The position numbers were made by a program, and so were the translations under genes. The notes under the pieces are model-generated. The model did no database searches. It was not told the DNA's origin and worked only from the letters and a program-made list of their open reading frames with translations. From Phycisphaerales bacterium (GTDB lineage Bacteria; Planctomycetota; Phycisphaerae; UBA1845), in the NCBI GenBank assembly GCA_020353195.1, contig CP070691.1, positions 2,280,660 to 2,317,123 of the forward strand: a DNA stretch of 36,464 bases, read 5' to 3'. Below are positions 9,125-17,392 of the stretch, piece after piece. The stretch's first letter is position 1; each line of letters begins with the position of its first letter.

Positions 9125-9324
9125 GGCGCAGTTTCCTTCAAAGCGGAGGCGACCCCGACATCGGGCAGTCGGCACGACAGGTCGCTCACCCACTATGAGC
9201 ATATCTACCGCATCGACGTGGAACCAGTGCTTGCCTGTGGGTAGTTGTGCGAACTTGTCGAGTCCGCCCTGGAACGGGCCGGCGGATGGGATGGCCCCGC
9301 CCTGCGGCGTCCGTCCGGTCCGGA

Positions 9325-10251
9325 TCAGCCGCCGATCGGTTTGTCGGCTGATTGTCCGGTGGCAATCGGTGCGGGGGCGTCGGCGGCGGAGCGCGCGAAC
9401 TCAACGGCCAATCCCCCCAGACGCGGATGGGGCAGGCACCGGTCGAGATGGACGGCGATGACGGACCATCTACGGGCGGGTTCGGCCGAATGGGCCGCCA
9501 ACTGCGCTTTGACGGCGCCCGCGCTGATCAGATCATACTGGCGGACCTCGTCGAAGGGAAAGAGCCAGGCCCACCCTCGCAGGCGTTCGATACGGCGTAC
9601 TTCGCCGATACCCGGGGCCAGCCACACGGATTCCGTGACGTCGACCCGCGGTCCCCAGAAGAAGCGGAGCCGGGTGACTATCTGCAATCGCATGCAGTCG
9701 GGAAGCGTGTTCGCGTCTGCTTCGAGGGTCTCGTAGCCCTGGAACGTGACGGTGCGTTGAAGCGTGCCACCCAAGCGCCGGCGCCCCTGATAATCGTACA
9801 ATCGAACGTCGGCGCGCAGCTCGATCGGCTGATGCGCGTCGATGACGACGGGGTACTGGGGCAGCGGTGGAGTCAACTGGAGAAAGAACGCGGCGCCGCC
9901 GGGCCCGGACTGCGGCCAGGGAAACCGGTCCGCGGCGCCGCCACCCTCAGGTGGCGACAGATAGCGACCGACGGACTGGGCGACCCGACCCACCAGACTC
10001 CCCTCGATCTGCCGCGCCTCACTGATCATCCGGACGTAGTCGGCTGGCACGGTATCGGGGTGCTTCCGGTCGTGGCGGGCGTAGACGCGCGGTTGGGGGG
10101 ACGGACGAGACTGGTACGGCGACAGGTCGATGGTGTGCGGAGGTCCCGCGAGGTGGACGAGTCGGGTGGGCGGGCTCCCCGCCGGCGCGCATCCGGTCAG
10201 CGCCGTCGCGAGCAGGCTTGCTCCGAGAAGAATGCCGTCGCGCAGACACAT
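9325..10251 (-). CDS. Putative lipoprotein of unknown function
   Basis: 308 residues with a type II signal peptide: basic start, hydrophobic ILLGASLLATA, lipobox LTGC and lipidated Cys21. The mature part has a proline-rich linker (about 22-60), then a mixed alpha/beta region with beta-rich stretches (QPIELRADVRLYDYQG, GTLQRTVTFQGYETLEAD, RLRFFWGPRVDVTESVWLAP) and WLFPFDEVRQYDL near the end. No known domain was recognised. No Shine-Dalgarno sequence precedes the ATG; the only notable upstream element is TAAAAT 9-14 nt away, which would fit a leaderless transcript or a wrong start. It is divergent from guaB and upstream of the DUF3352-like gene. Confidence 0.75.
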   Translation of the reverse strand: MCLRDGILLGASLLATALTGCAPAGSPPTRLVHLAGPPHTIDLSPYQSRPSPQPRVYARHDRKHPDTVPADYVRMISEARQIEGSLVGRVAQSVGRYLSPPEGGGAADRFPWPQSGPGGAAFFLQLTPPLPQYPVVIDAHQPIELRADVRLYDYQGRRRLGGTLQRTVTFQGYETLEADANTLPDCMRLQIVTRLRFFWGPRVDVTESVWLAPGIGEVRRIERLRGWAWLFPFDEVRQYDLISAGAVKAQLAAHSAEPARRWSVIAVHLDRCLPHPRLGGLAVEFARSAADAPAPIATGQSADKPIGG

Positions 10252-10315
10252 GCTGCTTTATTTTAGGCACGCGGCCCTTCGGTTGGCCAATTCGGTGGGG
10301 GCGGCTGATCAGGGC

Positions 10316-10344
10316 TTGACGCCCGCCAGAGTGTCCGATACTAC
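10316..10344 (+). promoter_or_regulatory. Possible guaB promoter
   Basis: TTGACG (10316-10321) matches the -35 consensus at 5 of 6 bases. A weak -10 follows, either GATACT (15-nt spacing) or TACTAC (17-nt spacing). It lies about 40 nt before the guaB start. Only the -35 box is convincing. Confidence 0.35.
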
Positions 10345-10381
10345 GGCGGAAAAGGTACTGCTGGCGAAAGGTACCCATCTC

Positions 10382-11884
10382 ATGACATCACAGTCGCAGG
10401 ATCCGCGTTTCGCGGACGGTTCTGAAATCCCTCAGGCGATTACGTTCGATGACGTCCTGCTGCTGCCGTGCCGTTCCGCGGTGCTACCGGAGGCGGTGGA
10501 CGTCAGCACGCAACTCACGCCGGGCATCCGGCTGAACGTGCCCCTGGTCTCCGCCCCGATGGACACCGTGACCGAGTCGCAACTGGCGATCGGGCTGGCC
10601 CAGGAGGGGGGCATCGGGATCATCCATAAGAACCTCAGCACCGAGGCCCAATGCCGCGAAGTCCGCAAGGTCAAACGTTCGGAGAGCGGGGTCATCCTCG
10701 ATCCGGTCACGCTTCACCCCGGCGATTCGGTGGCCCGGGCGCGGGAAATCATGTCCCTGCACAATATCTCCGGCGTCCCCATCATCGAGGACGGCGGGCG
10801 CATTGCGGGCATTCTGACCCGACGCGATCTGAAGTTCCTCGAATCGGCGGACCTGGCCATTCGCGACGTGATGACGAGCCGGAACCTGGTGACCGGCCCA
10901 CCGGGGACGACCCTCGACGAAGCCCGCAAGATCCTGAGCAAAGCACGGGTCGAGAAACTGCTGCTCGTCGATCGAGAGAACCGGCTGGCCGGTTTGATCA
11001 CCATGCGGGACATCGAGCGTAGCCGGGAGTACCAGCACAGCTGTAAAGATGATCGGGGGCGCCTGCGGGTCGGGGCGGCGGTCGGCGTACACGATTACGA
11101 ACGGGTCGCCGCCTTGATCGAACACGGCGTGGACGTGATCGTGGTGGACACGGCGCACGGCCACAGCGACAATGTGATCGGCACGGTGCGGGCACTGCGC
11201 AGGGAATACGACATTGACATCATCGCCGGGAACATCGCCACTGCTGAAGGGGCCGAGGACCTGATCGAAGCCGGTGTCAGCGCGGTCAAGGTGGGCATTG
11301 GACCGGGCAGCATCTGCACCACCCGCGTGGTGTCCGGCGTGGGCGTGCCGCAGTTGACGGCCATCATGAACGTCCACAGCGTGGCGGCGAGAAAGGGCGT
11401 GCCGATCATCGCAGACGGAGGCGTCCGTCGATCGGGCGACATTGTCAAGGCCCTGGCTGCCGGCGCGGCGAGTGTCATGATGGGGTCGCTCTTTGCCGGG
11501 TTGGAGGAGGCGCCGGGCGAATCGATCACCTGGCGAGGGCGGCGATTCAAGGAGTATCGCGGCATGGGATCGCTGGGGGCGATGGCGCAAGGCTCGGCGG
11601 ATCGCTACGGGCAGCGGACGGGCAGCCCGCGCGGCAAACTGGTTCCGGAAGGCGTGGAAGCCCGCGTGCCGTACCGCGGCCCGCTGTCGGATTTCGTCTA
11701 CCAGTTGATCGGCGGACTTCGCGCGGGCATGGGGTATTGCGGGGCGGACACCATTGACGAATTGCGGCGGAAGGCTAGATTCTGCCGGGTGTCAGCGGCC
11801 GGCGTGGTCGAGTCTCATCCGCACGACGTCACTATTACGAAAGAGTCGCCGAACTATGAAATGGACTATTCGACCGACGAGTAA
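10382..11884 (+). CDS. guaB: IMP dehydrogenase
   Basis: 500 residues, the usual length. It oxidises IMP to XMP with NAD+, the committed step of guanine nucleotide synthesis, in the cytosol. The N-terminus has the family pattern [10 protein letters not shown] and [13 protein letters not shown]. Two CBS domains occupy about 105-215. The catalytic loop [19 protein letters not shown] carries Cys312, and the flap RGMGSLGAM is followed by a mobile SADRYGQ segment. ATG 10382 is chosen because GAAAGG lies upstream and the product then aligns with family N-termini; in-frame upstream codons would add an unlikely extension. The last 29 nt overlap the next gene. GuaA, the next enzyme in the pathway, is encoded about 2 kb downstream on the same strand. 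Confidence 0.98.
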   Translation: MTSQSQDPRFADGSEIPQAITFDDVLLLPCRSAVLPEAVDVSTQLTPGIRLNVPLVSAPMDTVTESQLAIGLAQEGGIGIIHKNLSTEAQCREVRKVKRSESGVILDPVTLHPGDSVARAREIMSLHNISGVPIIEDGGRIAGILTRRDLKFLESADLAIRDVMTSRNLVTGPPGTTLDEARKILSKARVEKLLLVDRENRLAGLITMRDIERSREYQHSCKDDRGRLRVGAAVGVHDYERVAALIEHGVDVIVVDTAHGHSDNVIGTVRALRREYDIDIIAGNIATAEGAEDLIEAGVSAVKVGIGPGSICTTRVVSGVGVPQLTAIMNVHSVAARKGVPIIADGGVRRSGDIVKALAAGAASVMMGSLFAGLEEAPGESITWRGRRFKEYRGMGSLGAMAQGSADRYGQRTGSPRGKLVPEGVEARVPYRGPLSDFVYQLIGGLRAGMGYCGADTIDELRRKARFCRVSAAGVVESHPHDVTITKESPNYEMDYSTDE

Positions 11885-12443
11885 CGCCGTGATCCTGGGG
11901 GTGGTGCTTGGGATCGTCGCCGGAGGATGCGCCGAACTGATTCTGCCCTGGGCCGACGACCTGCCCAGGACCAGTGATGTCACCACGGCATCCGTGGAAG
12001 GCATCCGCGCGGCAAACGTCGCGCCGGCGGAGCGCACGCGCCAAACGGAGCGCGCACAGGTATGTGCGGAAGACGGGACTGTCGTGCATTGGCCTCTCTG
12101 GTGGGAGGACCCGTTCGTCGATAAAGGCAGCGAGGACGGCCAATTCGCCTGGACCGAGGAGGATTATCTGGCGATGCCGTACGGCCTGGGGCGTTTTCTT
12201 CTGAACACGATGGCCTGGCCGGTCAGTGCCACCGTCACCCCTGCCCACACCGTGATGGGCAGCGATGGCGTTCTCAGCCGCCAGGCGTTAGGGTATGACC
12301 ACGATGCGGAGCGTCGGCCCGGCGGCGTCGCGCCCCCGTCCGACATCCTCGAGGTCGGCACCATTCCGGAACGGCAGTGGCCGGATGAGAACGCGGCCAA
12401 ACCGACCCCGTACGATGCAGACCCTCCGCACGCCGTTGAATGA
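11856..12443 (+). CDS. Small lipoprotein overlapping the end of guaB
   Basis: 195 residues. The start ATG 11856 lies inside guaB in another frame (29-nt overlap), preceded by AAAGAG, so translation is probably coupled to guaB. The N-terminus is a lipoprotein signal (AVILGVVLGIVAGGC, lipid Cys25). The mature part contains a WPLWWEDPFVDKGS segment, a DYLAMPYGLGRFLLNTMAWP stretch that may contact the membrane, and an acidic, proline-rich tail. No known family was recognised. Neighbouring guaB does not by itself imply a metabolic role; the overlap mainly indicates co-expression. Confidence 0.78.
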   Translation: MKWTIRPTSNAVILGVVLGIVAGGCAELILPWADDLPRTSDVTTASVEGIRAANVAPAERTRQTERAQVCAEDGTVVHWPLWWEDPFVDKGSEDGQFAWTEEDYLAMPYGLGRFLLNTMAWPVSATVTPAHTVMGSDGVLSRQALGYDHDAERRPGGVAPPSDILEVGTIPERQWPDENAAKPTPYDADPPHAVE

Positions 12444-12971
12444 CTCGGTCTGATTGTGGGGCTCCAACTCCGGGGCCTGATCGCGAAACGCTGCTTGTGG
12501 GACAGACCCTCTAGTCGGTCGTGCCCGGGGTCGAGAGGGCCGCTTGGCAGGCCAGTGCCGCGCTTCGTGAACACCGCGACGATGCTGAACGGCGCGCGAA
12601 GACTGTGGATGCGTGCCACCGGCCCTTGATACGTGCGCCAGGGAACTTCCGCCGGATGGGGTCAGGCAGGCTGCCCGCGGCCCCCTGACGATCACGGAGC
12701 GTCTCAAGCGCGGGACTCGTTCGGTTTCCGGACAGGCATCATCACCCTTGCTGCGCCGGGAGCTCGCGCTCGGCGCTCAGGATCGGAAGGGGAGCCCAGC
12801 TCCGGCGAGACCCCGGGCAACCCTGCTGGAAACGGCGCCGGAAAGCCCGTCCCCCCTGTGGTTGCAGCGGGCTCCCGGCCCGGTGGGCGCGTCCCACCGC
12901 GACGTGGCTGTTCCGGGTGCCCGCGTGCCGGCAATCCGGCCGATGGCCCCGATTCGGGTGAAGGGCTTCTC
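12444..12971 (+). other. 528-nt gap without a recognisable gene
   Basis: Frames through this stretch are Arg/Pro/Gly-rich and lack start signals. No tRNA, clear promoter or T-tailed terminator was found. The final 20 nt carry the Shine-Dalgarno sequence of the next gene. Confidence 0.45.
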
Positions 12972-13952
12972 ATGTCCGTCGTCAACAGCTCCCTTGAATC
13001 CGGCAAGTCGTCGACCCCCCGCTGTCCAGCGTGTGGTGAGCCGATCAAGGAGGCGCCGCCCGACGGCCGATGCCCGCTCTGCCAGCACCAGGTTGCGGCG
13101 CTACCGGTGACGGCCGAGGATTCCACGCCCTATGCTCAAGCGGGAGGCGGGGGGTGGTTCGGCATGTGTCTGTGGGTCTACGGCGCGAAACGCCAGCGTC
13201 TGGCCTACCTGGCGCTGATTCGGCGCTCGCGGGCGTCGACGCGGTTTGTGCGGATCAGCCTGCTCGTGTTCGCCCTGGCGGTCGCCCTGTTTGCGATGCC
13301 CCACCTCGGTTGGCGGGTGGTGTCGGTGGACCCGTCGATGGAGAGCGCGACGATGGAGAGCTTCCGCGGGACGGAGCCGAGCGGTCGGGGCTGGTTTCGC
13401 GTCGCGTCCATGCCTGCGGATCAGCCGCTTCGCCCCGGGCGTCTGACGCCGGTGGCCGCCTGGTGGAACCTCCCCCATGCGGCGATCGGCGTGCCGGCTT
13501 CCTTCGTCATCGCGCTGGTGGGCGGTTGGCTGATCTTGGCGATGGTGCAGGCCGGCACCGAGCGTTCGCTGACCGGGCCGTTTCGGGGCCAGGGGCGGTT
13601 CGAGGCGGCGCTGCGCTACGGTTCGGCGGGGACGCTGTGGTTTGCGGCGGGCGGCGTCATCTCGCTGCTGCTAGTGCTCTCCAACGCGGGGGCGGTCAGG
13701 GGCTGGTCCTGTACTCCGCCGCGAGTCGGCGTATACGTGGTCTTGGCCATCGTGATGTCCGCGGGCTTGTTGGGATGGTGGTTCTGGCTGATCCGCATCG
13801 CCGGTACCGCGCCACCCCCGACCCGGACGCGTATCGTCGTGTTCTATTCGATCTGGACGCCGCTGTTGACCGCCGCCGTCATCGCCGTTGGCGCCGCCGG
13901 GCTGTGGCTCGGCATGCGGTGGTTGGCGTCCGTACTGCAGCTGCAAGAGTAG
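12972..13952 (+). CDS. Zinc-ribbon multi-pass membrane protein
   Basis: 326 residues. ATG 12972 follows GAAGGG at good spacing. The N-terminus has a zinc-ribbon-like cysteine quartet (CPACGEP with Cys18/21 and CPLC with Cys34/37), common in planctomycete membrane proteins. About five hydrophobic segments follow, near residues 92-112, 177-200, 222-245, 258-280 and 293-320, with short loops and one larger extracytoplasmic loop (about 113-170). No catalytic motif was seen. It ends 9 nt before guaA, so the two are very probably co-transcribed. Function unknown; the topology is estimated from hydrophobicity alone. Confidence 0.82.
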   Translation: MSVVNSSLESGKSSTPRCPACGEPIKEAPPDGRCPLCQHQVAALPVTAEDSTPYAQAGGGGWFGMCLWVYGAKRQRLAYLALIRRSRASTRFVRISLLVFALAVALFAMPHLGWRVVSVDPSMESATMESFRGTEPSGRGWFRVASMPADQPLRPGRLTPVAAWWNLPHAAIGVPASFVIALVGGWLILAMVQAGTERSLTGPFRGQGRFEAALRYGSAGTLWFAAGGVISLLLVLSNAGAVRGWSCTPPRVGVYVVLAIVMSAGLLGWWFWLIRIAGTAPPPTRTRIVVFYSIWTPLLTAAVIAVGAAGLWLGMRWLASVLQLQE

Positions 13953-13961
13953 GCTGACGCC

Positions 13962-15512
13962 ATGATGCCACAGACGATCGCCGTCGTTGACTTCGGCAGC
14001 CAATACGCCCAGCTGATTGCCCGGCGCGTGCGCGAGAACAACGTGCACAGCCTGCTGTGTGCCCCACATGTGACACCGGAGGAACTCCAACGGATGAACG
14101 CCGTCGGGCTCATCCTTTCCGGAGGGCCGTCCAGCGTCTATGCCGAAAACGCCCCGCGATGCGACCCGGCGTTGCTCGAAACGGGCCTGCCCATTCTGGG
14201 GATTTGTTACGGGATGCACCTGGCGTGTCACATGCTGGGAGGGGAGGTCGGGGAGACCCGGTCGCGTGAGTACGGACGGACCCGCCTGTGGGTCGACGAC
14301 GCCGGTTCGATTCTCGCCCACGTACCGTCCCCGACGTCCGCGTGGATGAGCCATGGCGACGTTGTCGACCGCCTGGGTGGCGATTTCGACGTGCTGGCCC
14401 ACACGGAGTCGTGCCCGTTCGCGGCCGTGCGTCACAAACATCGCCCGATCTACGGGTTGCAGTTTCACCCCGAAGTCACCCACACGCCGAGTGGGTCGCA
14501 CATCATCCGAAACTTCGTGTACGACGTGTGCGGTTGTGACGGGTCATGGACCGCCGCCAGCGTGACCCGGCATACCATCGACGATATCCGCCGCCGGGTC
14601 GGTCCGGACGAACGGGTGATTTGCGGTCTTTCCGGGGGCGTCGACAGCAGCGTGACCGCCGCCCTGTTGCATGAGGCGATCGCAGACCGGCTGGTCTGCA
14701 TCTTCGTCGACAACGGGCTGATGCGCCAAGGCGAAGTCGACCTTGTTGAAGCCACCTTCCGCGAGCACTCTCACATTGACCTCCGCGTGGTGGACGCCGC
14801 CGACGCGTTCCTGAGCGCCCTCGACGGGGAGGGTGACCCGCAGCGGAAGCGGACGATCATTGGCCGCGAATTCATCCAGGCTTTCAAGTCCGCCGCCGCC
14901 GGCATCGAGGGCGCGCGGTTCCTGGCCCAGGGCACGCTCTATCCCGATGTCATCGAATCGGGCCACAGCGTCGGCGGAGTGGCGGCGAACATCAAGCTGC
15001 ACCACAATGTCGGGGCGCTTCCCGCGGAGCTGGGCTTCGAACTCATCGAACCGCTTCGGGACCTGTTCAAGGACGAAGTCCGCCGCATCGGTGAGCACCT
15101 CGGTTTGCCGAGGGAAATCGTGTGGCGGCACCCGTTCCCGGGTCCCGGGCTGGCCGTCCGGATCATCGGGCCCGTCACCCGCCAGGCCCTCGAGCTGTTG
15201 CGTCGCGTGGACGAGATCCTGCTCGAAGAGATTCACGCCGCGGGATGGTACGGCAGGATCGCCCAGGCTCTGGCCGTGCTCCTGCCCATCCGGACGGTGG
15301 GGGTCATGGGGGACGACCGGTCCTACGCCGGTCAGCACATCGCCGCCATCCGCCTGGTCGAAACCACCGATTTCATGACCGCAGACTGGGTGCGGATCGA
15401 TCACAACGTGCTGGCCGACATCTCATCGCGCATCATCAACGAGGTGCCAGGCGTCAATCGGGTAGTCTACGACATTTCCAGCAAACCCCCCGCCACCATC
15501 GAGTGGGAGTGA
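13962..15512 (+). CDS. guaA: GMP synthase (glutamine-hydrolysing)
   Basis: 516 residues, full length. It converts XMP to GMP using ATP and glutamine. The class I amidotransferase domain comes first, with nucleophile Cys82 in GICYGMH and the His169/Glu171 pair in LQFHPEVTH. The ATP pyrophosphatase domain has the PP-loop SGGVDSS at 224-230. The C-terminal dimerisation part includes [11 protein letters not shown] and ends with the family tail KPPATIEWE. Two adjacent ATG codons (13962 and 13965) could serve as start. It follows the zinc-ribbon membrane gene by 9 nt. With guaB upstream it completes the IMP to GMP route. Confidence 0.98.
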   Translation: MMPQTIAVVDFGSQYAQLIARRVRENNVHSLLCAPHVTPEELQRMNAVGLILSGGPSSVYAENAPRCDPALLETGLPILGICYGMHLACHMLGGEVGETRSREYGRTRLWVDDAGSILAHVPSPTSAWMSHGDVVDRLGGDFDVLAHTESCPFAAVRHKHRPIYGLQFHPEVTHTPSGSHIIRNFVYDVCGCDGSWTAASVTRHTIDDIRRRVGPDERVICGLSGGVDSSVTAALLHEAIADRLVCIFVDNGLMRQGEVDLVEATFREHSHIDLRVVDAADAFLSALDGEGDPQRKRTIIGREFIQAFKSAAAGIEGARFLAQGTLYPDVIESGHSVGGVAANIKLHHNVGALPAELGFELIEPLRDLFKDEVRRIGEHLGLPREIVWRHPFPGPGLAVRIIGPVTRQALELLRRVDEILLEEIHAAGWYGRIAQALAVLLPIRTVGVMGDDRSYAGQHIAAIRLVETTDFMTADWVRIDHNVLADISSRIINEVPGVNRVVYDISSKPPATIEWE

Positions 15513-15534
15513 ACGGCGAACCACGAATCGCCGT
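15513..15534. terminator. Hairpin directly after guaA
   Basis: ACGGCGA (15513-15519) pairs perfectly with TCGCCGT (15528-15534) around an 8-nt loop, beginning at the base after the guaA stop. There is no T tract; it may protect the 3' end or weakly terminate. Confidence 0.4.
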
Positions 15535-15651
15535 GAGGCAGCAGGGGCAAACTCGCATGCCGACACCGTGGCACCGCGCATTCAGGCACCGGCGCTTGCG
15601 ACGTCGAGCCCGTGCCCCGGCGCCTCGGCGTCTGTGGATGAGTCAGTGACT

Positions 15652-16074
15652 TCAGCCCCCAAGTGACGAAAGCCCGGGGAGCGTATCGGCGCTGCGCGCG
15701 AACAGGCTTCCCACAACGATGAATGCGGCGATGACCGCGACCCAACAGAGCAGCACGAACCCGCTGCTGAAGATGCCGGCCAACGCCCATCCACGTCCCC
15801 GCAGGTCGACGCCGCAGCGCCGGGCGCGGCGAATGCGCACGAGGCTCGTGATGCCCAGCGCCAAGCCGGCCACCTGTGATACGACCGGTACGATCGCGGT
15901 GAACCCGCAGACCGCCGAGGCGACGGCCAAGGAATCGGTACTGCGCAGCACAGGCAGGCGCGGATCCGGCGCCGCGGCGGGGGCAGTCCGCACCGCTACC
16001 GCATCGACCGCGACAGGCGGCGCCGCGGACGGATCGACCGCTGGAACAGCCGAAGCCGGCCCGATATTCGCCAT
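15652..16074 (-). CDS. DUF4190-like small membrane protein
   Basis: 140 residues from ATG 16074, which has GGGAG 10 nt upstream. A Pro/Ala-rich N-terminal tail (about 1-45) precedes two hydrophobic hairpin helices, SLAVASAVCGFTAIVP to LALGITSLVRI (48-81) and GWALAGIFSSGFVLLCWVAV to VVGSLF (95-125), with the basic loop RIRRARRCGVDLRGRG between them. This spacing, including the conserved GRGWALAGI-type segment, is that of DUF4190 proteins, whose function is unknown. It converges with guaA. Confidence 0.75.
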   Translation of the reverse strand: MANIGPASAVPAVDPSAAPPVAVDAVAVRTAPAAAPDPRLPVLRSTDSLAVASAVCGFTAIVPVVSQVAGLALGITSLVRIRRARRCGVDLRGRGWALAGIFSSGFVLLCWVAVIAAFIVVGSLFARSADTLPGLSSLGG

Positions 16075-16243
16075 GTCCGAGAATCTCCCGGCGATCCACG
16101 CACGCGCCCGACGCATCCCCATTCCCGTCCCACCTCGACCATACAATATGTTCGCCTCGGCGTCGGCGGCGGGCTCTCGGATCGCGTCGATCCCTCGGCC
16201 CCGTTGAGTGCCAATCAGGTGATGATGCGGGCGGTTCCGCGTC

Positions 16244-16274
16244 AAACAGAAGGGCCGACCCGAAGGGCCGGCCC
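16244..16274 (-). terminator. Intrinsic terminator of the PEP-CTERM gene
   Basis: On the minus strand a GGGCCG/CGGCCC stem (16252-16257 with 16269-16274), extended by three inner G:C pairs around a TTC loop, is followed by TTCTGTTTG. It lies about 30 nt beyond the stop of the PEP-CTERM gene. Confidence 0.6.
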
Positions 16275-16304
16275 GGTTCAATGCGAATCGTTCAGCGGCA
16301 AACG

Positions 16305-16934
16305 CTACCGGCGGCGCAACAGCGCCAACCCGCCGAGCGCAAGCAGGCTCAAGGTGGCCGGCTCGGGGATGACTTCGTGACTGATCCACCCGTTGGTCAG
16401 CTCGAAGTTCCACCCCCATACGTCGATGGAGACCCACTCCGGAGAGTAGTTCGGAATATCGTACGGACCGAACGAGTACACCTCACGTTGCGCCGACACA
16501 GTGGTGACGTGAAGGAACGCGGTCGAACGTTCGATGTACAGGTCCTCCAGTCCGGGACCGTCCACATCCGCCGGAAGGGGCGGACGATCCAGACCCTGCG
16601 CCGACCACTCGGGCGTCGTCCAGTTCACGACGACCTCGAAGTAGGAATCATACGCGGGGTCCAGCACCTGCAGGTCGAACCCGAGGTTGAGTTCGGTATG
16701 CGTATTGGGGTCGTACTGGGCGCTGTCGAACCACTGACACCACCAGGCAGTGGGTGAATACTGATTATAGTAGTAATACCACTCGCCGTTGTTGTAACCG
16801 GTTCCCCCGCCGGCGACCACACTCGGTGGGCTACTCCAATCCACGGCGATGTCGTAGTCATCTACGAGCGGGACCGCCGTCGCCGGCGCAACGACACACG
16901 CCAGGATTACCCCGACTGCCGGTAACTGCCTCAT
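16305..16934 (-). CDS. PEP-CTERM sorted secreted protein
   Basis: 209 residues from ATG 16934, which has a strong purine-rich ribosome-binding site (GGAGGCGGAGGAG) just upstream. The N-terminus is a signal peptide (QLPAVGVILACVVAPATA). The C-terminus is a complete PEP-CTERM signal: VIPEPATLSLLALGG, a hydrophobic helix, then RRR. Such proteins are exported, processed by exosortase and attached to the surface or extracellular matrix. The middle part is Tyr/Trp-rich and beta-like (EWYYYYNQYSPTAWW, FDLQVLDPAYDSYFEVVV) with no recognised domain. No exosortase gene is in the window. Flanked by hairpins on both sides. Confidence 0.9.
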   Translation of the reverse strand: MRQLPAVGVILACVVAPATAVPLVDDYDIAVDWSSPPSVVAGGGTGYNNGEWYYYYNQYSPTAWWCQWFDSAQYDPNTHTELNLGFDLQVLDPAYDSYFEVVVNWTTPEWSAQGLDRPPLPADVDGPGLEDLYIERSTAFLHVTTVSAQREVYSFGPYDIPNYSPEWVSIDVWGWNFELTNGWISHEVIPEPATLSLLALGGLALLRRR

Positions 16935-17051
16935 ACTCCTCCGCCTCCTTGCTGCCGAGCCCCGCGTCTTCCACAGGCGCCTCGGGCAGCATTCACCGAA
17001 GCCCGGCTCCTTGTATCCTCCTCGCATCAGCAACGGTCGATGCCAGACCAT

Positions 17052-17090
17052 AAAAACAGGGAGTCACGTTCCCTCGGGAACGCACTCCCT
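17052..17090 (-). terminator. Intrinsic-terminator-like hairpin, copy 1
   Basis: AGGGAGT (17058-17064) pairs with ACTCCCT (17084-17090), and CGTTCC (17067-17072) pairs with GGAACG (17077-17082). On the minus strand it is followed by TGTTTTTA. It lies between the dockerin-like gene and the PEP-CTERM gene and shares sequence with the two hairpins below. Confidence 0.6.
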
Positions 17091-17160
17091 CTCTCGCATC
17101 CGACCGTCGCTAGACGCCTCCCCCGGCCAACCATGACCGAAGAGTACGCGCATCAAGACA

Positions 17161-17195
17161 GAGAGGCACGCTCCTGGTGGAACGTACTCCCTCTC
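17161..17195. repeat. Related hairpin, copy 2
   Basis: GAGAGG (17161-17166) can pair with CCTCTC (17190-17195), with a weaker inner stem. The right arm GGAACGTACTCCCTCTC nearly repeats the right arm of copy 1 (GGAACGCACTCCCTCTC), while the left arm is partly conserved, suggesting a degenerating repeat. Confidence 0.5.
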
Positions 17196-17297
17196 CCGCG
17201 ACGTTGTAATCAGGTTACCAGGAAGATCCTCGCAATGCAACCCCAATCTGACAAAAAGTGAGGCTTTAATTACAGGTGCCTCAGCGACACTCGCCTG

Positions 17298-17337
17298 AAA
17301 AACAGGCGTCACGTGGCGGGTCGCCTCGTGACGCCTG
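17298..17337 (-). terminator. Intrinsic terminator of the dockerin-like gene
   Basis: CAGGCGTCACG (17303-17313) pairs perfectly with CGTGACGCCTG (17327-17337), with a further 4-bp inner stem. On the minus strand the stem is followed by TTTTT. It lies 56 nt beyond the stop codon. Confidence 0.75.
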
Positions 17338-17392
17338 GCTGGCCGACGCTGTCGAATCAAGGTCGGCCTGGCGGTCTCTCAGATCGCTTCGC

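Noticed and set aside
12633..12971. Upstream in-frame extension of the zinc-ribbon membrane protein
   Set aside because: The added residues are Gly/Pro/Arg-rich and without conservation features; ATG 12972 has a good ribosome-binding site and directly precedes the Cys motif.
17052..17337. Possible CRISPR-like array from repeated hairpins
   Set aside because: Only three imperfect copies with uneven spacing, differing in length and sequence, with T-tailed stems and no cas genes.
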